Shown here one piece after another: positions 28,581-37,557 of a DNA stretch of 64,000 nucleotides. The notes beneath the pieces were generated by a model. The model saw only the letters and a program-made list of their open reading frames with translations. It was not told where the DNA came from and made no database searches. Origin of the DNA: Lentzea fradiae (GTDB lineage Bacteria; Actinomycetota; Actinomycetes; Mycobacteriales; Pseudonocardiaceae); contig NZ_FNCC01000003.1 in assembly GCF_900100955.1 (NCBI RefSeq), positions 434,001-498,000 of the forward strand, in the 5' to 3' direction. Each line of letters opens with the position of its first letter. The stretch's first letter is position 1. The translations under genes and the position numbers were made by a program.

Positions 28581-28662
28581 GTCCCCACTCCACCGCCGCC
28601 GCGTGGTGCTCGTCCAAGACCGGTTCGGTCTCCCCGCTACCGGGTGAGTATCGTCGCTGGTC

Positions 28663-29484
28663 ATGGAGCTGCGAACGTTGCGCTACTTCGTCGCGGTGGC
28701 CGAGGAGCTCCACTTCGGACGGGCGGCGCGGCGCCTGCACATGAGCCAGCCGCCGCTGAGCCGGGCGATCAGGCTGCTGGAGGACGACCTCGGCACCGCG
28801 CTGTTGCACCGCTCCCCCGCCGGGGTCGCGCTCACCGGCGCGGGACGCATCCTGCTGCACGAGGCGCGGGCTCTTCTCGGTCACGCCGACCGCATCCGGG
28901 CCAAGGTCGCCAGGACGACGCTCACCGTCGGCGTGCTCGGCGACCACGGTGCGGCGAAGCTCGCCGACGTCTTCCGGCGAGAGCACCCCGATGTCGCGAT
29001 CATCGTCAGGGAAGCCGGCCTCACCGATCCGACCTGCGGGCTGCGGGCCCGCCAGGTGGACGTGGCGCTGACGCGCGGGCCGTTCGACGAGACCGGGCTG
29101 AGGACGCGGGTGCTGCGCCGGGACCCGGTCGGGGCCGTGCTCAGGGCCGACGACCCGCTGGCCCGGCGCGAGCGGGTCACCACCGCCGACCTCGCGGACC
29201 GCGACTGGTTCCAGTTCCCCGAGGGCACTGACGAGCTGTGGCGGAACTACTGGAACGGCGGCGAGCCGCGCACCGGGCCGATAGTGCGGGCGGTCCAGGA
29301 ATGCGTGCAGTCGGTGCTGTGGAACGGGTCCGTCGGCCTGGCGCCGCTCGGGCACGACCTCGGTCCCGGTGTGGTGGTCGTGCCGATCGACGACCTGCCG
29401 CCCAGTCCCGTCGTCATCGCCTGGGTGTCCGACGACGACCCGCTGACGAGGGACTTCGTCACGGCGGCGGTCCGGTCGTACTGA
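28663..29484 (+). CDS. LysR-family transcriptional regulator
   Basis: A 273-residue LysR protein: N-terminal winged helix (1-60: MELRTLRYFVAVAEELHFGRAA, MSQPPLSRAIR) and a short effector domain (~85-270). Compared with the usual ~300 residues it is slightly short. It is divergently arranged with the metallo-beta-lactamase-fold gene, the classic LysR layout, so that gene is the first target to expect. The effector is unknown. The N-terminal sequence is nearly the same as that of the LysR protein at 62810-63733 (MELRxLRYFVAVAEELHFGRAA), a common actinomycete subfamily. Confidence 0.92.
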   Translation: MELRTLRYFVAVAEELHFGRAARRLHMSQPPLSRAIRLLEDDLGTALLHRSPAGVALTGAGRILLHEARALLGHADRIRAKVARTTLTVGVLGDHGAAKLADVFRREHPDVAIIVREAGLTDPTCGLRARQVDVALTRGPFDETGLRTRVLRRDPVGAVLRADDPLARRERVTTADLADRDWFQFPEGTDELWRNYWNGGEPRTGPIVRAVQECVQSVLWNGSVGLAPLGHDLGPGVVVVPIDDLPPSPVVIAWVSDDDPLTRDFVTAAVRSY

Positions 29485-29492
29485 GCGGGGTC

Positions 29493-30023
29493 TCAGACCG
29501 CGTGCACGGACACGGCGTAGTCGCCGCCTTCGAACGGCTGCCGGTCCCACGTCGCGAACCGCTCGGCGAGCCGCAGACCGGCACGGGCGCAGTGCTCGTC
29601 GTACTGCTCCACCGAGTAGCCGCGGTCGAGGCTGAACCCGGCGACCAGCAGGCCGCCGACGTGCCGGGCGACGCCGGCGACGAGCGCGTCCTGCGTGCCG
29701 GGGGCGGTGAACAGCGGCACGTTGCCCGCCATCACGACGACGTCGAACGTCCGGCCCAGGTCCAGCTCGGCCAGGTCGGACCTGACCCAGGTGATGCCCG
29801 GTGCCCGCTCACGGGCGTGCGCGAGCATCGACTCGTCGAGGTCCGCCCCGACGACGTCGACGCCGTGCCGGGCCAGCTCGATCCCGACGCGTCCGGTGCC
29901 GCACCCGGCGTCCAGCACCGTCTTCGGCTCGTAGGCGCGCACGAACGCCGCTTCGCCGTGCACGTCCACCCCGGACTCGGCGAGCGAGTCGAACCTGCGC
30001 TGGTACTCCGCTCCATCCCACAC
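29493..30023 (-). CDS. Class I SAM-dependent methyltransferase
   Basis: A 176-residue Rossmann-fold methyltransferase with motif I VLDAGCGTGRVGIEL, a following acidic strand end GADLDESML and the post-motif VVVMAGNVPLF. The N-terminus WDGAEYQRRFDSLAESG is typical of small methyltransferases of the Methyltransf_25 type. Acceptor unknown. The start GTG 30023 has a weak ribosome site and there are 68 bases to the divergent SGNH gene. The end lies 8 bases from the end of the lysR gene on the other strand. Confidence 0.85.
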   Translation of the reverse strand: MWDGAEYQRRFDSLAESGVDVHGEAAFVRAYEPKTVLDAGCGTGRVGIELARHGVDVVGADLDESMLAHARERAPGITWVRSDLAELDLGRTFDVVVMAGNVPLFTAPGTQDALVAGVARHVGGLLVAGFSLDRGYSVEQYDEHCARAGLRLAERFATWDRQPFEGGDYAVSVHAV

Positions 30024-30091
30024 GAGGTCAGAGCATAGATCCGAAGATCGGCGGATGGCGCCCGCGTCCGCGCGCTGCCATGGTCGAGTGC

Positions 30092-31267
30092 ATGACGCGC
30101 TTTCTGCTGGCAGTGGCGTTGCTCGTAGCGGCGGCCTCCCCCGCGCAGGCCGCGGCACCGCGGTGGGTCGGCACGTGGGCCACCGCTCCCTCCTCGGCCC
30201 TGCCCGGCAACGAGAACGGCTACCCGAACTTCTCGATCCGCAACATCGTGCACGTCAGCGCGGGAGGCAAGGAGATCCGCGTCCGGCTCTCCAACGCCTA
30301 CGGCCGCACACCGGTGTTCTTCGGACGGGTCACCGTGGCCCGCGCGGCCGGTCCCGGCTCGCCCAGCGCACTGCCCGGCACGATGCGCACGCTCACGTTC
30401 GGCGGCGCGCAGTCGATCACGGCCCCGCCCGGCGCCGACGTGGTGAGCGATGGCGTGGCGCTCACCGTCCCCGCCGACTCCGACCTGCTCGTCAGCGTCT
30501 TCACGCCCGAACCCGGCGGTCCCGCCACGCACCACGCGCTGGCGATGCAGGACTCGTACTTCACCCGCGACGGCGACCACACCACCGACGAGTCCTCCGC
30601 CGCCTTCCGCGAGCAGACCCCCAACTGGCACTACGTGTCCGGTGTGGACGTTCGCACGTCCACGTTGCGCGGCAGCGTCGTGGCACTCGGCGACTCGATC
30701 ACCGACGGCGCCAACTCGACGCGCAACGCGAACCTGCGCTGGCCCGACCAGCTCGCCGACCGCGTGAACACCCGGCTGGGCGTGCTCAACGCGGGCATCA
30801 GCGGCAACCGGCTCCTGCTCGACGGCGGCACGGCGGGCCCGAACGCGCTGGCGCGCCTGAACCGCGACGTGCTGACCCAGTCCGGCGTCCGCACGGTGAT
30901 CGTGTTCGAGGGCATCAACGACATCCAGCAGACCCCGCACCAGACCGACCCGGCCAAGATCATCGCCGCGCTGCGGCAGATCGCGCAGCGCTCGCACGAC
31001 CGCGGCCTGCGGGTGGTCGGCGCGACCATCACCCCGTTCAAGGGCTGGTACAGCTACACAGCGGAGCTGGAGGAGGTGCGCCAGGCCGTCAACGCGTGGA
31101 TCCGCACGGCTCCCGCCTTCGACGCCGTCGTCGACTTCGACAAGGTCATCCGCGACCCGTCCGACCCGCAGCGGATCCGCCCCGACTACGACGAGGGCGA
31201 CCACCTCCACCCCGGCGACAAGGGCTTCGAGGCGATGGCGAAGGCGGTGGACCTGGCGGTGCTGTAA
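30092..31267 (+). CDS. Secreted SGNH/GDSL-family hydrolase
   Basis: A 391-residue secreted esterase. Signal peptide ~1-20 (ending AQA). An N-terminal ~170-residue jelly-roll-like domain precedes the SGNH domain, whose four blocks are present: VALGDSITDG (block I, nucleophile Ser), GISGNR (block II), FEGINDI (block III, Asn) and DHLHP (block V, Asp/His). This two-domain layout is common in actinomycete GDSL hydrolases acting on acetylated glycans or lipids. Start: ATG 30092; an ATG four codons upstream (30080) has no better ribosome site. The following gene begins 84 bases later. Confidence 0.93.
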   Translation: MTRFLLAVALLVAAASPAQAAAPRWVGTWATAPSSALPGNENGYPNFSIRNIVHVSAGGKEIRVRLSNAYGRTPVFFGRVTVARAAGPGSPSALPGTMRTLTFGGAQSITAPPGADVVSDGVALTVPADSDLLVSVFTPEPGGPATHHALAMQDSYFTRDGDHTTDESSAAFREQTPNWHYVSGVDVRTSTLRGSVVALGDSITDGANSTRNANLRWPDQLADRVNTRLGVLNAGISGNRLLLDGGTAGPNALARLNRDVLTQSGVRTVIVFEGINDIQQTPHQTDPAKIIAALRQIAQRSHDRGLRVVGATITPFKGWYSYTAELEEVRQAVNAWIRTAPAFDAVVDFDKVIRDPSDPQRIRPDYDEGDHLHPGDKGFEAMAKAVDLAVL

Positions 31268-31294
31268 CCCGATCGGGCGGCCCGCGTTTGCACC

Positions 31295-31345
31295 ACCCCC
31301 TGGCGGGGCTACTCCCGTGAAGATCAACTAGACCCACCAGGGGGT
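31295..31345 (+). promoter_or_regulatory. Inverted repeat that can mask the ribosome site of the DUF4232 lipoprotein
   Basis: ACCCCCTGG (31295-31303) can pair with CCAGGGGGT (31337-31345), a perfect 9-bp stem with a 33-base loop. The downstream arm contains the ribosome-binding AGGGGG, 8 bases before the ATG at 31352, so folding would block initiation; it may also be a terminator for the upstream gene or an operator. Confidence 0.4.
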
Positions 31346-31351
31346 TGGCCG

Positions 31352-31900
31352 ATGCGTGTCACCATCCTCGCCGCCGCTGTCGTGGCCGCACTGACGGCGT
31401 GCGGAGCGACCACCTCGGACGCCGGGAGCGACAGCGCACCCCCGTCCACGACGGCCACCAGCTCCACCGGCCCGCAGGAGCCCGCCGTCAAGGTCGAGCT
31501 CACCTTCCAGGACAAGCCCGGCCTGGGCCTGCTCGCCGCGACGAACGAGGGCTCCGCGCCGATCACGGTCCAGGGCTGGCCGAAGCTCGCCTTCACCAAC
31601 CCCGCCGGCGAGGCCGTGGCCATTCCGGTCGAGCGGAAGCTCGTGCCCGGCGAGGGCCCGCCCATCACCCTGCAACCGGGCCAGACGGCGTTCGCGGGCG
31701 TCAAGCTCGACGAGGACGACGACACGAAGTCGTTCGCCATCGACGAGATGACCGCCGAGCTGCCCGGACTGACGCCCGCGACGGTGAGGTTCGTCGGCAC
31801 CGACGGCAAGCCGGTCACCGGCCCCGGCCGGATCAAGGTCAGCGACGCCGAGGTGGGCACCCTGCAACCGGTCGCGCAGGGCGTCCTGGTCTTCGACTGA
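31352..31900 (+). CDS. Secreted lipoprotein with DUF4232-like domain
   Basis: A 182-residue lipoprotein: lipobox LTACG (Cys at 17), a Ser/Thr/Pro linker to ~45, then a single beta-sandwich like domain with the DUF4232 pattern: LLAATNEGSAPITVQGWPKLAFTN, a hydrophobic strand series, LQPGQTAFAGVKL and a Val/Phe-rich end. DUF4232 domains occur widely in actinomycete exported proteins and have no established function. The upstream inverted repeat at 31295-31345 includes its ribosome site. It ends 12 bases before the NB-ARC gene on the opposite strand. Confidence 0.75.
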   Translation: MRVTILAAAVVAALTACGATTSDAGSDSAPPSTTATSSTGPQEPAVKVELTFQDKPGLGLLAATNEGSAPITVQGWPKLAFTNPAGEAVAIPVERKLVPGEGPPITLQPGQTAFAGVKLDEDDDTKSFAIDEMTAELPGLTPATVRFVGTDGKPVTGPGRIKVSDAEVGTLQPVAQGVLVFD

Positions 31901-31912
31901 GCCCGCGGGTGC

Positions 31913-33940
31913 TCAGTCCGGCGGGTCGCACCAGCCGCGGGCGTTCTGCAGCAGGCTCATCACGGCGGTGCGCAGCCCCGCGAGCCGGAAAGGCACCTGC
32001 GCCACCACGTCGGGTGCCTTCTCGACCTCCGCGATCATCACGAGGAGCCGGAGCAGCTCGGTGACACAGGACTCGTCCTCCCGCCTGCCCAGCTCGGTCA
32101 CCAGGTTCATCTGGGCGGACAGCGCGGTGGTCTCGGTGCGGCCGTGCAGCTCGCGGCTGAGCCGCACGATGGTCCGGTAGTCGTCCACGACCCGGTCCGC
32201 GTCGTCCGCCTCCGCCAGCTCCGCCTGGGCGAGGGCGAGGTCCAGGTGGCACGCGATGGTGAACGGGTCGTGCTCGCTGAGCGCCGCCCGAGCGTCCTCG
32301 GTGAGCAGCACGATCTCCGCGAGCGCCAGTTCGGAACGGCGCCGCCGCCAGCGCAGCAGCACGATGTCGCGGCGCACGGCGAAGACCTCGGGGTGGTTCT
32401 CGCCCAGGTACCGGACCCGCACGACCAGGGCGTGGCGGAAGATCGCCTCCGCGCGCTCGTGCTGGCCGGACAGCGCGGCGAACCTCGCCGCCGCGCACGA
32501 CAGCTTCGTGCCCAGCAGCTCCCAGTTCTCCGGTGACGACAGGCGGGACCGGTCGCGGTGGATCCACTCCACCACGAACTCGCAGTGCGGGCTCAGCACC
32601 GCCCACGTCGACAGGTCTTCCGGCAGGGCGGCGGAGAGGAAGCTCGTGTAACCGTCGAGCGTCGCGTAGCAGAGGGACAGGTACCCGTGCAGATCACGCC
32701 GGACGTCGGGCTGGTGCCGGTTGGCCTCGCGGATCACCGGGTGGAGCGCCCAGCACTTGGTCGTCACCGACGACGACCGCATGTCGCGCACGGAGACCTG
32801 CTCCACCAGACCGAAGTTCGTCAGGCACACGAAGGCGTGGATCAGGTCCATGCCGGTGATGCCGTGGAACAACGACGACTGCGTGAGGATCTCCGCGTTG
32901 GCGATGTCGCACGGAATCGGCGCCTGCTCGAAACAGGAGAGCCATCGCAGCAGCAGACGTGCCCACGGCATTCCGAGGTCCGCGAGCAGGTCCAGCGACA
33001 GCTCCCAGGTGCGGGACAACAGCTGGCGCTCGGCGAGGACGCTCCCGATCTCGTGCATCCGGTCGAGCTCCCGGAAGCGCTCGTGGAACACGACGCGGTA
33101 CTGGTCGAACGTGTCCGGAAGGGCCAGCCCCGCCTTGGTGGGCAACGAGAGCACCGAGTTGAGGTAGCTCCCGGCCAGGCGGAGCGCCAGCGGCAGGTAC
33201 CCCAGCGTGCGGGCCAGCTCCCGCGCCTGGTCCGCGGTTCCGCAGGACGGGGCGAGCGCTTGCAGCATCTCCGCCGCCGCCTCCTCGTGCAGCGAGCTCA
33301 CCTCGTGCGTCCGGGCGCGGCCCCACCTGCCCGGCTTCCCGTCCCTGGTCGTGACCACGACGGTGCCCGCGGTGTGCTGCAGGGCCGCCGTCCACTGCTC
33401 CAGCAGCCTCCGGTCGTCGGCACCGTCGATGATCAGCACCCACGCGCCGGGCACGGCGGCGAGCGCCCGCTTCAAGAGGTTCGGTGCCGACCCCTCGCCG
33501 CGCCAGGCGCGCACGACCTCGTCGATCCGGTGGTGCGGGTCCGCGTCGTAGACCACCTCGCGCAGCCCGGCGGACAGGTTGTTCTCCGACGACCCGTCCA
33601 CCCACCACACCCTGGTGCACGGCAGCTCCCGGCCGAGCCGGTCGGCGAGCGCGAGCGCCACGGCGGTCTTGCCGCTGCCGCCCGTGCCGTGCAGGACTAT
33701 CTGGGAACCGTCTGCGCGCCGGGCGGTCTCGACGAGGTCGTCCACGACTCGCTCACGGCCGAAGACCTTGCCCGGCAAGAGGTCCATCGGCGCGATCGTC
33801 GACACCAGCCCCGGACGCGACCCGCTGTCCGGCACACCGTGGAAATGCACGTCGCGGATCTCGCCTGCCTGGACCGCGGCACCGGCGGAGTCGACGTGGT
33901 TGGACGTCGTACCGCGCTCGGACGGCGCACCAACACTCAC
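31913..33940 (-). CDS. NB-ARC (NLR-like) ATPase with N-terminal amyloid-signalling-like motif
   Basis: A 675-residue STAND ATPase. Residues 13-36 read SNHVDSAGAAVQAGEI then RDVHFHG, resembling the VQAG...VHFH bacterial amyloid signalling motifs at the ends of actinomycete NLRs. NB-ARC domain: Walker A GTGGSGKT (85-92), Walker B VLIIDGADD (168-176), VVVTTRD (sensor 1, 195-201), LGYLPLALRLAG (GLPL-like, ~246-257) and a winged-helix region with the His of CWALHPVIREA (MHD-like). The rest, ~430-675, is helical, TPR-like. NLR proteins sense a trigger and oligomerise; such motifs then recruit an effector carrying the same motif. No effector with this motif is adjacent: the dioxygenase operon lies upstream. 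The start GTG 33940 gives the full motif; ~270 non-coding bases follow. Confidence 0.9.
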   Translation of the reverse strand: MSVGAPSERGTTSNHVDSAGAAVQAGEIRDVHFHGVPDSGSRPGLVSTIAPMDLLPGKVFGRERVVDDLVETARRADGSQIVLHGTGGSGKTAVALALADRLGRELPCTRVWWVDGSSENNLSAGLREVVYDADPHHRIDEVVRAWRGEGSAPNLLKRALAAVPGAWVLIIDGADDRRLLEQWTAALQHTAGTVVVTTRDGKPGRWGRARTHEVSSLHEEAAAEMLQALAPSCGTADQARELARTLGYLPLALRLAGSYLNSVLSLPTKAGLALPDTFDQYRVVFHERFRELDRMHEIGSVLAERQLLSRTWELSLDLLADLGMPWARLLLRWLSCFEQAPIPCDIANAEILTQSSLFHGITGMDLIHAFVCLTNFGLVEQVSVRDMRSSSVTTKCWALHPVIREANRHQPDVRRDLHGYLSLCYATLDGYTSFLSAALPEDLSTWAVLSPHCEFVVEWIHRDRSRLSSPENWELLGTKLSCAAARFAALSGQHERAEAIFRHALVVRVRYLGENHPEVFAVRRDIVLLRWRRRRSELALAEIVLLTEDARAALSEHDPFTIACHLDLALAQAELAEADDADRVVDDYRTIVRLSRELHGRTETTALSAQMNLVTELGRREDESCVTELLRLLVMIAEVEKAPDVVAQVPFRLAGLRTAVMSLLQNARGWCDPPD

Positions 33941-34147
33941 GCGGGCTCTCCGGTCGACTCGGTGGGACCCGCAACTTAGCGGAACCCGGACGCCGCCATC
34001 AGTGGCAGTCGGCGAGTTCCGTGATGGTGATCGGCAAGGACTATTGGTCTGGTTCCGCTCGTCGCAGCACAGCGTCCGCTCACGGAACGGCGGCCAACCG
34101 ATGACCTCCGTGCAGCCCGCCGATCCGGGGACGAAACGACCATTCCG

Positions 34148-34171
34148 AGAGGAACTCGTTCCTGATCCTCT
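34148..34171 (-). terminator. Possible terminator of the ABC/dioxygenase operon
   Basis: AGAGGA (34148-34153) pairs with TCCTCT (34166-34171); a nested GGAA-CTCG-TTCC hairpin (34151-34162) is an alternative. It lies 37-60 bases beyond the stop of the minus-strand dioxygenase gene. The surrounding 267-bp gap (33941-34207) shows no gene. Confidence 0.35.
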
Positions 34172-34207
34172 TGCGTTACAGCGATTCTACGCGAGGTGGA
34201 ACAGTTT

Positions 34208-34894
34208 TCACGGCACCGGCGTGTAGGCGTTGCCCGCCCGGTCCCGCCCCCGCGCCAGGTAGATCCGGTGCCGGTCCCCGGCCAGGAACCGGACAGTCGC
34301 AGGCATGTACCGCATGGTGTAACCGCACCGCCGGAGCGTGCTGCGGTTGGGCGGGGAGCCGTGCACCAGCAGCGCCGAGTGGACGCTGCACGCCCCGCGT
34401 TCCAGCTCCACGTCGACGGCCCGCGACTCGTCGACTTCCGTCTCCTGGTTGAAGAACGCGTCGTCGGTGCCGGTGTGTTCGGCGGCGGCGAGATGGCTGC
34501 CGGGGATCACGCGCAGGCAGCCGTTCTCGGTGGTGGACGGGTCTATCGCGAGCCAGACGGTGACGGCGTCGCCCGCGGGATCGATGCTGTCGCGCCAGAA
34601 GTGGGCGTCCTGGTGCCACGGCACGGGTTTGCCGTCGCCGGCGGGTTTGCAGATGAAGTGCGACGAGAACAGTGCGATGTCCGGGCCGATCAGCGACTCG
34701 ACGAGGTCCAGCACGTCCGGGTCGAGCAGCCACTCGAACAGGGCCGGGTCGGTCAGGTGCGGCACGTCCATGTGCTCGGGCCGTCGTCCGGCGGGCAGGG
34801 CGGCCAGCTTGGTCTCGAAGTGTGCCGCCAGCGCCTCGAACCGGGAGGGCGTCAGGAGGTCCTGGTGCGTCTCGTAGCCGTCGGTCTGGAACAT
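34208..34894 (-). CDS. Phytanoyl-CoA dioxygenase (PhyH) family enzyme
   Basis: A 228-residue Fe(II)/2-oxoglutarate oxygenase of the PhyH branch. The iron site is complete: WHQDAHFW gives H94 and D96, and SALLVHGSPPNRS gives distal His178 with the 2-oxoglutarate-binding Arg/Ser region following. The N-terminus (ENGCLRVIPGSHLAAAEH) has the NGxLxVxPGSH motif of the family. It is the last gene of an importer operon, 4 bases after the ATPase gene. I infer that it hydroxylates or cleaves the imported compound; PhyH-family members act on acyl chains, ectoine, betaines and phosphonates. Substrate unknown. Confidence 0.9.
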   Translation of the reverse strand: MFQTDGYETHQDLLTPSRFEALAAHFETKLAALPAGRRPEHMDVPHLTDPALFEWLLDPDVLDLVESLIGPDIALFSSHFICKPAGDGKPVPWHQDAHFWRDSIDPAGDAVTVWLAIDPSTTENGCLRVIPGSHLAAAEHTGTDDAFFNQETEVDESRAVDVELERGACSVHSALLVHGSPPNRSTLRRCGYTMRYMPATVRFLAGDRHRIYLARGRDRAGNAYTPVP

Positions 34895-34898
34895 CAGC

Positions 34899-35873
34899 TC
34901 ACCTCACGAGTAGGCCGGTTTCCCTGTCGTAGCGCAGAACGCGCGCGGGTGGGGCGTCCACGGTCACCGTCGTGCCGACTGCGGGCTCGTCGTCCTCCGG
35001 CACCACGTAACCGACGCCGCAGTCCAGCGTCACGAGTGACGTGACGCCGAGGTTCTCCACGATGGACACGGTGCCGGTGAAGAGTCCGGAAGGAGCCGGT
35101 GCCAGGTACTCGGGGCGGACGCCGATGATCTCGGCGTCGCGCGGGACCAGGTTCATGGGGGTCGAGCCGATGAAGTTCGCGACGAACGTGTCCGCGGGGC
35201 GTTGGAACACCTCGCGCGGGGTGCCGATCTGGCGGATGCGGCCCGCGTCCATGACCGCGATGCGGTCGGCCAGCGCCAGTGCTTCTGCCTGGTCGTGCGT
35301 CACGAACACCGTCGTCAGCGCCAGTTCCCGTTGCAGCTTCTTCAGGAACGTCCTGGCTTCCAGCCGGAGCCGGGCGTCCAGGTTGGACAGTGGCTCGTCG
35401 AGCAGGAGCACCTCGGCGGACGCCGCGACGGCCCTGGCGAGCGCCGCGCGTTGTTGCTGGCCGCCGGAGAGCTGGCCGGGGCGGCGCTCCAGCAGACCGT
35501 CCAGGCTGAGGCCCGCCGCCGTGCGGGCGGCGGTCTCGTCGCGCACCGACCTGGCGGCTCCCCGCACCTTCAGCGGGTAGGCGATGTTCTCCGCCACCGT
35601 CATGTGCGGGAACAACGCGTAGTCCTGGAACACCATCGCGACCCGGCGGTCGCCGGGCGGCAGGCGGGTGACGTCGCGGGAACCGATCGACACGGTGCCC
35701 TCCGAGGCGCTTTCGAGGCCCGCGATGGTACGCAGCAGCGTCGTCTTGCCGCAGCCGGACGGGCCGAGCAGGGCGAACAGCTCGCCGTCGGTGACTTCCA
35801 GGTCCAGCTCGTCGACGGCACGGACCCCACCGGGGTAGACGGTGGACAGGCCGCGCGCGGTGATGCCCGCCAT
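34899..35873 (-). CDS. ABC importer ATP-binding protein (MsmX/UgpC-like)
   Basis: A 324-residue ATPase of the CUT1 carbohydrate-importer type. Walker A GPSGCGKT (37-44), Q-loop VFQDYALFP (81-89), signature LSGGQQQR (135-142), Walker B LLLDEP (156-161), H-loop VTHDQAEAL. After ~240 come the C-terminal TOBE/OB regulatory domains (IGVRPEYLAP, VENLG). It starts with an ATG that overlaps the stop of the upstream permease gene by one base. It should energise the two permeases encoded upstream, and its closeness to the dioxygenase gene makes all five genes one unit. Confidence 0.95.
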   Translation of the reverse strand: MAGITARGLSTVYPGGVRAVDELDLEVTDGELFALLGPSGCGKTTLLRTIAGLESASEGTVSIGSRDVTRLPPGDRRVAMVFQDYALFPHMTVAENIAYPLKVRGAARSVRDETAARTAAGLSLDGLLERRPGQLSGGQQQRAALARAVAASAEVLLLDEPLSNLDARLRLEARTFLKKLQRELALTTVFVTHDQAEALALADRIAVMDAGRIRQIGTPREVFQRPADTFVANFIGSTPMNLVPRDAEIIGVRPEYLAPAPSGLFTGTVSIVENLGVTSLVTLDCGVGYVVPEDDEPAVGTTVTVDAPPARVLRYDRETGLLVR

Positions 35874-36694
35874 CAGCTCTTGATCCCTCCGTGGAACCGG
35901 AAGCCGTACCGCCTGTTGACGAACAGGTACAGCACGACCACCGGGATCGAGTACAGCAGCGAGAACACCGGGATCACCGTCAGGTTGGCGCTGCCGCCCT
36001 CGTCGTACAGGGTCCGCAGCAGCACGGCGGCGGGCTGCGCGCCGACGTCGCGCAGCAGCAGGAACGGCAGCAGGAAGTTGCCCCAGGCGTTGACGAACGC
36101 CCAGACGAAGATCGTCGCGACGCCGGGCCGCGCGACGGGCAGCACGACGTGGGCCAGCACCTGGCGCGGGGAGGCGCCGAACACGCGCGCGGACTCCTCG
36201 TACGATCGCGGCACGGCGTCCATGAAGTCCTTCAGGATGAAGATCGCCGCCGGGAGCATGCCGCCCGCGATCACCAGCGCCGTGCCGAACTGCGAGTTGA
36301 TCAGGCCGAGCTGCAGCATCATCACGAAGATCGGCACCATCGCGGCCGTGCCGGTCACGACGCTCGACAGCAGCAACAGCAGGTACAGCAGCAGGTCCCG
36401 GCCGGGTATCCGCACCCGCGACAGGGCATAGGCGGCGAGCGCGGCCAGGACCGTCGTGACCACGGTCGCGATCACGCACAGCACCAGCGAGTTCACCAAC
36501 GACGTCAGCGCGTACGGGTGGTCGAACGTGGCCGTGACGTTGTCCAGCGTCCAGTCCGGCCACCGCAGCCCGAGGCCGGGTCTCGAGTCGAACGGCGCGG
36601 AGGCGAGCCACAGCATCGGCACCGCGAAGAAGGCCATCACCACCGCGACCAGCACGTAGAAGCCGATCCGGCGGACCATCCACAGAGGACTCAC
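35873..36694 (-). CDS. ABC importer permease, MalG-like
   Basis: A 273-residue inner-membrane permease with six predicted helices. The EAA loop is recognisable in SYEESARVFGASPRQVLAHV, typical of the MalG/UgpE side of CUT1 importers, which interacts with the ATPase. The C-terminus is RRYGFRFHGGIKS. The GTG start at 36694 overlaps the upstream permease stop codon (GTGA), so the two permeases are translationally coupled. Pairs with the MalF-like permease. Confidence 0.93.
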   Translation of the reverse strand: MSPLWMVRRIGFYVLVAVVMAFFAVPMLWLASAPFDSRPGLGLRWPDWTLDNVTATFDHPYALTSLVNSLVLCVIATVVTTVLAALAAYALSRVRIPGRDLLLYLLLLLSSVVTGTAAMVPIFVMMLQLGLINSQFGTALVIAGGMLPAAIFILKDFMDAVPRSYEESARVFGASPRQVLAHVVLPVARPGVATIFVWAFVNAWGNFLLPFLLLRDVGAQPAAVLLRTLYDEGGSANLTVIPVFSLLYSIPVVVLYLFVNRRYGFRFHGGIKS

Positions 36695-37557
36695 GCGCGC
36701 CTCCGCAGCAGTCTCAGGTACACCAGCGCGATCACCAGGTTGCCGAGCAGCAACAGCAGCGACATCGCGGACGCGTAGCCGAGCTGCCCGCTCTCCAGCG
36801 CCTGCCGGTAGATGAGCACCGGCAGCACCTCGGACTGGTGGTTCGGCCCGCCCGCGGTGAGCAGGAACGGCGTGAAGTCGTTGGCCGTCCACAGGCTGAT
36901 GAGCAGCGTGTTCGTCAGCACGTGCCCGCGGATGTGCGGGAACACCACGTCCCGCACGGTCTGCCATCCCGACGCACCGGCCAGCCGCGCGGTCTCCAGC
37001 TGCGAGGGCGGCACCGCGGCCAGCGCGGAGGTGTAGAGCAGCATCGAGAACGCCGTGCCGCGCCAGACGTTGAACACGATCAGGCTGGTCATCGGGTACT
37101 GCACCAGCCACGCGGTCTGCGGCGAGCCGAGCAGCATCCCGAGCGTGCCGGTGTCGCGGCTCAGCACCGCGAACCACAGGTACGCCACGACCGTGCCCGG
37201 CAGGATCCACGACAGCAGCACCAGCCCCTCGACGGTGCGCCGCAGCGAGGGACGCACGGTCCGGAGCAGCCAGGCGAGGCCGAAGCCGAGCACGTTCTGC
37301 CCGATCACCGCCGAGCCGAGCACGAACAACGCCGTCAGCCACACCGAGTTCGTGAACAACGGGTCACGCACGGCGTTCAGGACGTTGTCCAGCCCGACCA
37401 CCCTCGGGTTCGCCGCCGCGGGCCCGGTCAGCTGGTAGTTCGTGATGCCGATGTACAGCGTCCACAGCGCGGGGAAGACCAGGAAGACACCGATCAGCAG
37501 CAACGCCGGAGCGACGAACGCCGCCGCGCGGCGGACACCGAGGCCCGCGCTATCCAA
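36691..37557 (-). CDS. ABC importer permease, MalF-like
   Basis: A 288-residue permease with a long N-terminal helix and six in total. The EAA-type loop is PPSQLETARLAGASGWQTVRDV. It is the MalF/UgpA-like partner of the following permease. The start is a TTG at 37557 that lies within the last codons of the binding-protein gene (8-bp overlap), so it is presumably coupled; no better start is available because the signal-anchor begins immediately. Solute unknown. Confidence 0.9.
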   Translation of the reverse strand: MDSAGLGVRRAAAFVAPALLLIGVFLVFPALWTLYIGITNYQLTGPAAANPRVVGLDNVLNAVRDPLFTNSVWLTALFVLGSAVIGQNVLGFGLAWLLRTVRPSLRRTVEGLVLLSWILPGTVVAYLWFAVLSRDTGTLGMLLGSPQTAWLVQYPMTSLIVFNVWRGTAFSMLLYTSALAAVPPSQLETARLAGASGWQTVRDVVFPHIRGHVLTNTLLISLWTANDFTPFLLTAGGPNHQSEVLPVLIYRQALESGQLGYASAMSLLLLLGNLVIALVYLRLLRRRA

